NCBI RefSeq assembly: GCF_024453815.1
Contig: NZ_CP072934.1
Location: forward strand, 806,001-870,000
Reading direction: 5' to 3'
DNA length: 64,000 nt
DNA from: Corynebacterium pseudogenitalium
Lineage (GTDB): Bacteria; Actinomycetota; Actinomycetes; Mycobacteriales; Mycobacteriaceae
Part shown: one piece after another, positions 62,454 through 64,000 of the stretch
Layout of the letters: each line of letters begins with the position of its first letter
Position numbering within the stretch: the first letter of the stretch is position 1
Translations under genes and position numbers: made by a program
Notes under the pieces: generated by a model
The model's database searches: none
Seen by the model: only the letters and a program-made list of their open reading frames with translations
What the model was told of the DNA's origin: nothing

Positions 62454-63028
62454 CACAGGCCTCCTTTCAACGACACGGCCTTGCGAAGCTTTTGCAACCC
62501 GTCGCGTACCCGGGTTTTGGCTGTTCCGAGAGCGACGCCAGTGGCATCGGCGATTTCTTGGTGGGTGAGTTCCCCAAAATACGCGAGCATGAGCGCACTT
62601 CGATGAGGCTCTCCGATTGAATCAATGAGTTCTTGTAGCTCCTCAGACTCTAGTCGCTGTTGAGCTTCGTCCTCAGCGGCAGCGACCCACGTGGTCAGTT
62701 GACTGTTGAAATCGTCGGTGTCGCGGGCTTGGGAGCTGCGCCAGCTCCGCAGCCGATCGATGGCGCGCGATTTGGCGAGCCGCAGTACCCATGACTTGGC
62801 GCTGCCGCGGTGTGGGTCGAAGGTGTGGGCGCTTAGCCATACCTCCACGAAGACTTCTTGGGTGACCTCTTCCGCTTGGGCCCGGTCACGCAAGATGTGG
62901 GTGGTGAGACCTAGAATCTGTGGGGCCAGAACGTCGTAAAGCTCGGCGAAGGCGACTTTATCGCCCGCGCGCACGCTTTCTAAGAGACGGTCCGGATCCA
63001 CGGATTCTAAATCTAACACCTGGGTCAT
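62453..63028 (-). CDS. sigK: ECF RNA polymerase sigma factor SigK-like, 191 aa
   Basis: Region 2 includes VAFAELYDVLAPQILGLTTH and AEEVTQEVFVEVWLSAHTFD, and FDPHRGSAKSWVLRLAKSRA is strongly SigK-like. Region 4 has LMLAYFGELTHQEIADATGV and GTAKTRVRDGLQKLRKAV, the DNA-binding helix. It lies between a small lipoprotein gene upstream (three bases) and rskA downstream (overlap). With a DipZ-like gene next door, this mirrors the SigK regulon of M. tuberculosis. Confidence 0.9.
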   Translation of the reverse strand: MTQVLDLESVDPDRLLESVRAGDKVAFAELYDVLAPQILGLTTHILRDRAQAEEVTQEVFVEVWLSAHTFDPHRGSAKSWVLRLAKSRAIDRLRSWRSSQARDTDDFNSQLTTWVAAAEDEAQQRLESEELQELIDSIGEPHRSALMLAYFGELTHQEIADATGVALGTAKTRVRDGLQKLRKAVSLKGGL

Positions 63029-63031
63029 GTG

Positions 63032-63241
63032 CTACTTGGATTCTTCCATCATTTTGTCTTCGCTCATCATCGCCTCGGAAGACGGTGCCATGGAATCTTC
63101 GCTCATCATGGCATCGGAGGACGGGGTCATGGAGCCGTCCATCTTGTCCTCCATATTCTCCTCGGAGTCGTTGCATGCGACGAGGCCGACGGCGGCGATG
63201 ACGATGGCGCTGGCGCTGGCGATTGCGCGGTTGATAGACAT
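63032..63241 (-). CDS. Small Met/Asp/Ser-rich lipoprotein, 69 aa
   Basis: A signal peptide and lipobox INRAIASASAIVIAAVGLVA-C put the Cys at residue 23. The mature part of 46 residues is almost only Met, Ser, Glu, Asp and Lys, with repeated AMMSED and MAPSSEAMM units. Methionine-rich exported peptides often bind copper(I) or act as oxidant sinks, which is inferred here. AAGGAG precedes the ATG. It is the first gene of the sigK-rskA transcript, so it probably belongs to the SigK response. Confidence 0.72.
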   Translation of the reverse strand: MSINRAIASASAIVIAAVGLVACNDSEENMEDKMDGSMTPSSDAMMSEDSMAPSSEAMMSEDKMMEESK

Positions 63242-63298
63242 AGCGTCTCCTTCACTTTTTCGGTTCGCAGGCGCAGTGTTTCTGGCCCGTCACTGAGT

Positions 63299-63359
63299 AC
63301 TACGGAGCCGGGGGCTGATGCGGATTGGACCAATCCGGTGCGGGTGCTCACTCCGTAGT
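63299..63359. promoter_or_regulatory. Nested palindromes in the sigK-dipZ divergent region
   Basis: The outer arms are ACTACGGAG (63299-63307) and CTCCGTAGT (63351-63359). An inner 17-base palindrome CGGATTGG-A-CCAATCCG lies at 63321-63337. The inner element looks like a dimeric repressor site between the two divergent promoters. No binding protein is assigned. Confidence 0.5.
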
Positions 63360-63399
63360 GCTGGGTGTAGGAAAGGCAACCGGAAAGTAGAGGAAACTC

Positions 63400-64000
63400 A
63401 TGATCAGCGTGATTCTTGTCGGATTCATCGGAGGTGTGATCACGGCATTGTCGCCGTGCATTTTGCCAGTGTTGCCGGTGGTGCTGGGGGTCAGCGTCGG
63501 GCGTAAACCGTCGCACGTGGTGACAGGTTTGGTCGTGAGCTTCGCCGCGATCGCGCTGCTGGGTACGATTCTGCTTAGTGCGCTGCATTTGCCACAGTCG
63601 GTATTGCGCTGGGCGGGAGTGGTGTTGCTGGCATGGGTGGGGCTGGGAATGATTTTCCCGCCAGTGGGGGAGGTGTTGCAGAAGCCCTTTGACGCGCTTC
63701 CGCGCCCCACGGCATTGCAGGAGAAAACGCGCGGCAAGGGAGGTTTTCTCATCGGTCTGGCCCTTGGCGCGGTGTACGTTCCGTGCGCGGGCCCGGTGCT
63801 TGCAGCGGTGACGGTGGCGGGCTCGACTGGGCAGATCGGCTGGAACACGGTGGTGCTCACTGTCGCGTTCGCGATTGGGTCCGCGCTGCCGCTGTTCGTG
63901 TTCGCCCTGGCGGGCAACAAGATCGGTGACAAGGTAGACGCGGTGCAGCGCCACCGTAAGGCCATCGGCGTGCTCATCCTGGTCTTCACTGTGGCGTTGG
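63400..64000 (+). CDS. CcdA/DipZ-type thiol-disulfide membrane transporter (C-terminus beyond window)
   Basis: From ATG 63400 the protein begins MISVILVGFIGGVITALSPC, with the first redox cysteine in SPCILPVLPVVLG (about residue 20). The second lies in GAVYVPCAGPVLAAVTVAG (about residue 131). Six hydrophobic segments are seen before the window ends. CcdA-like proteins pass reducing power from cytoplasmic thioredoxin to the outside; in DipZ a thioredoxin-like domain follows, which may lie past 64000. Divergent from the sigK operon. GAGGAAA precedes the start. Confidence 0.88.
   Translation, partial: MISVILVGFIGGVITALSPCILPVLPVVLGVSVGRKPSHVVTGLVVSFAAIALLGTILLSALHLPQSVLRWAGVVLLAWVGLGMIFPPVGEVLQKPFDALPRPTALQEKTRGKGGFLIGLALGAVYVPCAGPVLAAVTVAGSTGQIGWNTVVLTVAFAIGSALPLFVFALAGNKIGDKVDAVQRHRKAIGVLILVFTVAL

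Noticed and set aside
1-64000. CRISPR array
   Set aside because: I saw no regularly spaced repeats of 20-40 bases and no cas genes.

Overview
The window is chromosomal DNA of a high-GC actinobacterium, almost certainly a Corynebacterium. Three things support this. It has mycothiol and mycolate-lineage genes (mca, a short cis-prenyltransferase, DUF4307, DUF4245, DUF5997 and DUF6542 proteins). Its gene order matches the conserved blocks pth-rplY-prs-glmU-TetR-mfd, greA-DUF4307-mca-uppS-like-coaA-glyA and fumC-glpX-DUF4245-xseBA-ispH-DUF6542-ychF, which I know from Mycobacterium tuberculosis and C. glutamicum. It also has many leaderless genes with a -10 hexamer seven bases before ATG or GTG. 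The species cannot be named from the sequence alone.

Region by region. 1-9800: a partial MntR/DtxR-type regulator, a divergent unknown/BrkB pair sharing one palindromic promoter, prfC, an FMN reductase, two Pth paralogues around a nitronate monooxygenase, rplY, and an aminotransferase with an amino acid permease. 9900-21200: prs-glmU, an MFS protein, a Tat-exported multicopper oxidase, a low-GC DUF3800 gene beside tRNA-Gln, tetR-mfd, and an odd tRNA-Leu(UAA) with a leucine-type D arm but a short variable loop. 21200-38500: lipoproteins, methyltransferase, OafA-like acyltransferase, BI-1 protein, greA, mca, cis-prenyltransferase, coaA, glyA, a DUF5997/LysR-effector-like divergent pair, a TetR/MFS efflux operon with a clear operator, and fumC. 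38500-47435: glpX, exonuclease VII, ispH, rmuC, an AI-2E family transporter and ychF.

47456-62165 is the accessory region. It opens with wrecked genes: a serine recombinase with two nonsense codons, a chromate-transporter remnant, a 3' fragment of an anti-sigma factor gene, and the first 25 codons of an IS110-type transposase. A very GC-rich block of ten genes follows, about 49.1-61.0 kb, nearly all overlapping and all on the plus strand, preceded by an excellent DtxR box. It encodes an ECF S component, a fused EcfA-EcfA-EcfT protein, a possible thioesterase-like remnant, a saccharopine-dehydrogenase-fold enzyme, an ABC-2 pump (ATPase and two permeases), a methyltransferase, and two half-size ABC proteins of the IrtAB/YbtPQ kind. 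I read it as an iron-repressed, horizontally acquired uptake/export and tailoring system for a metallophore-like small molecule, with no synthetase in view. It is bounded by a 332-base direct repeat: the right copy lies in the intact anti-sigma gene and the left copy is the fragment.

The window closes with a truncated TDT-family transporter, rskA-like anti-sigma factor, sigK-like sigma factor, a small Met-rich lipoprotein, and a divergent CcdA/DipZ-type gene cut by the window end. This resembles the mycobacterial SigK/RskA-DipZ theme.
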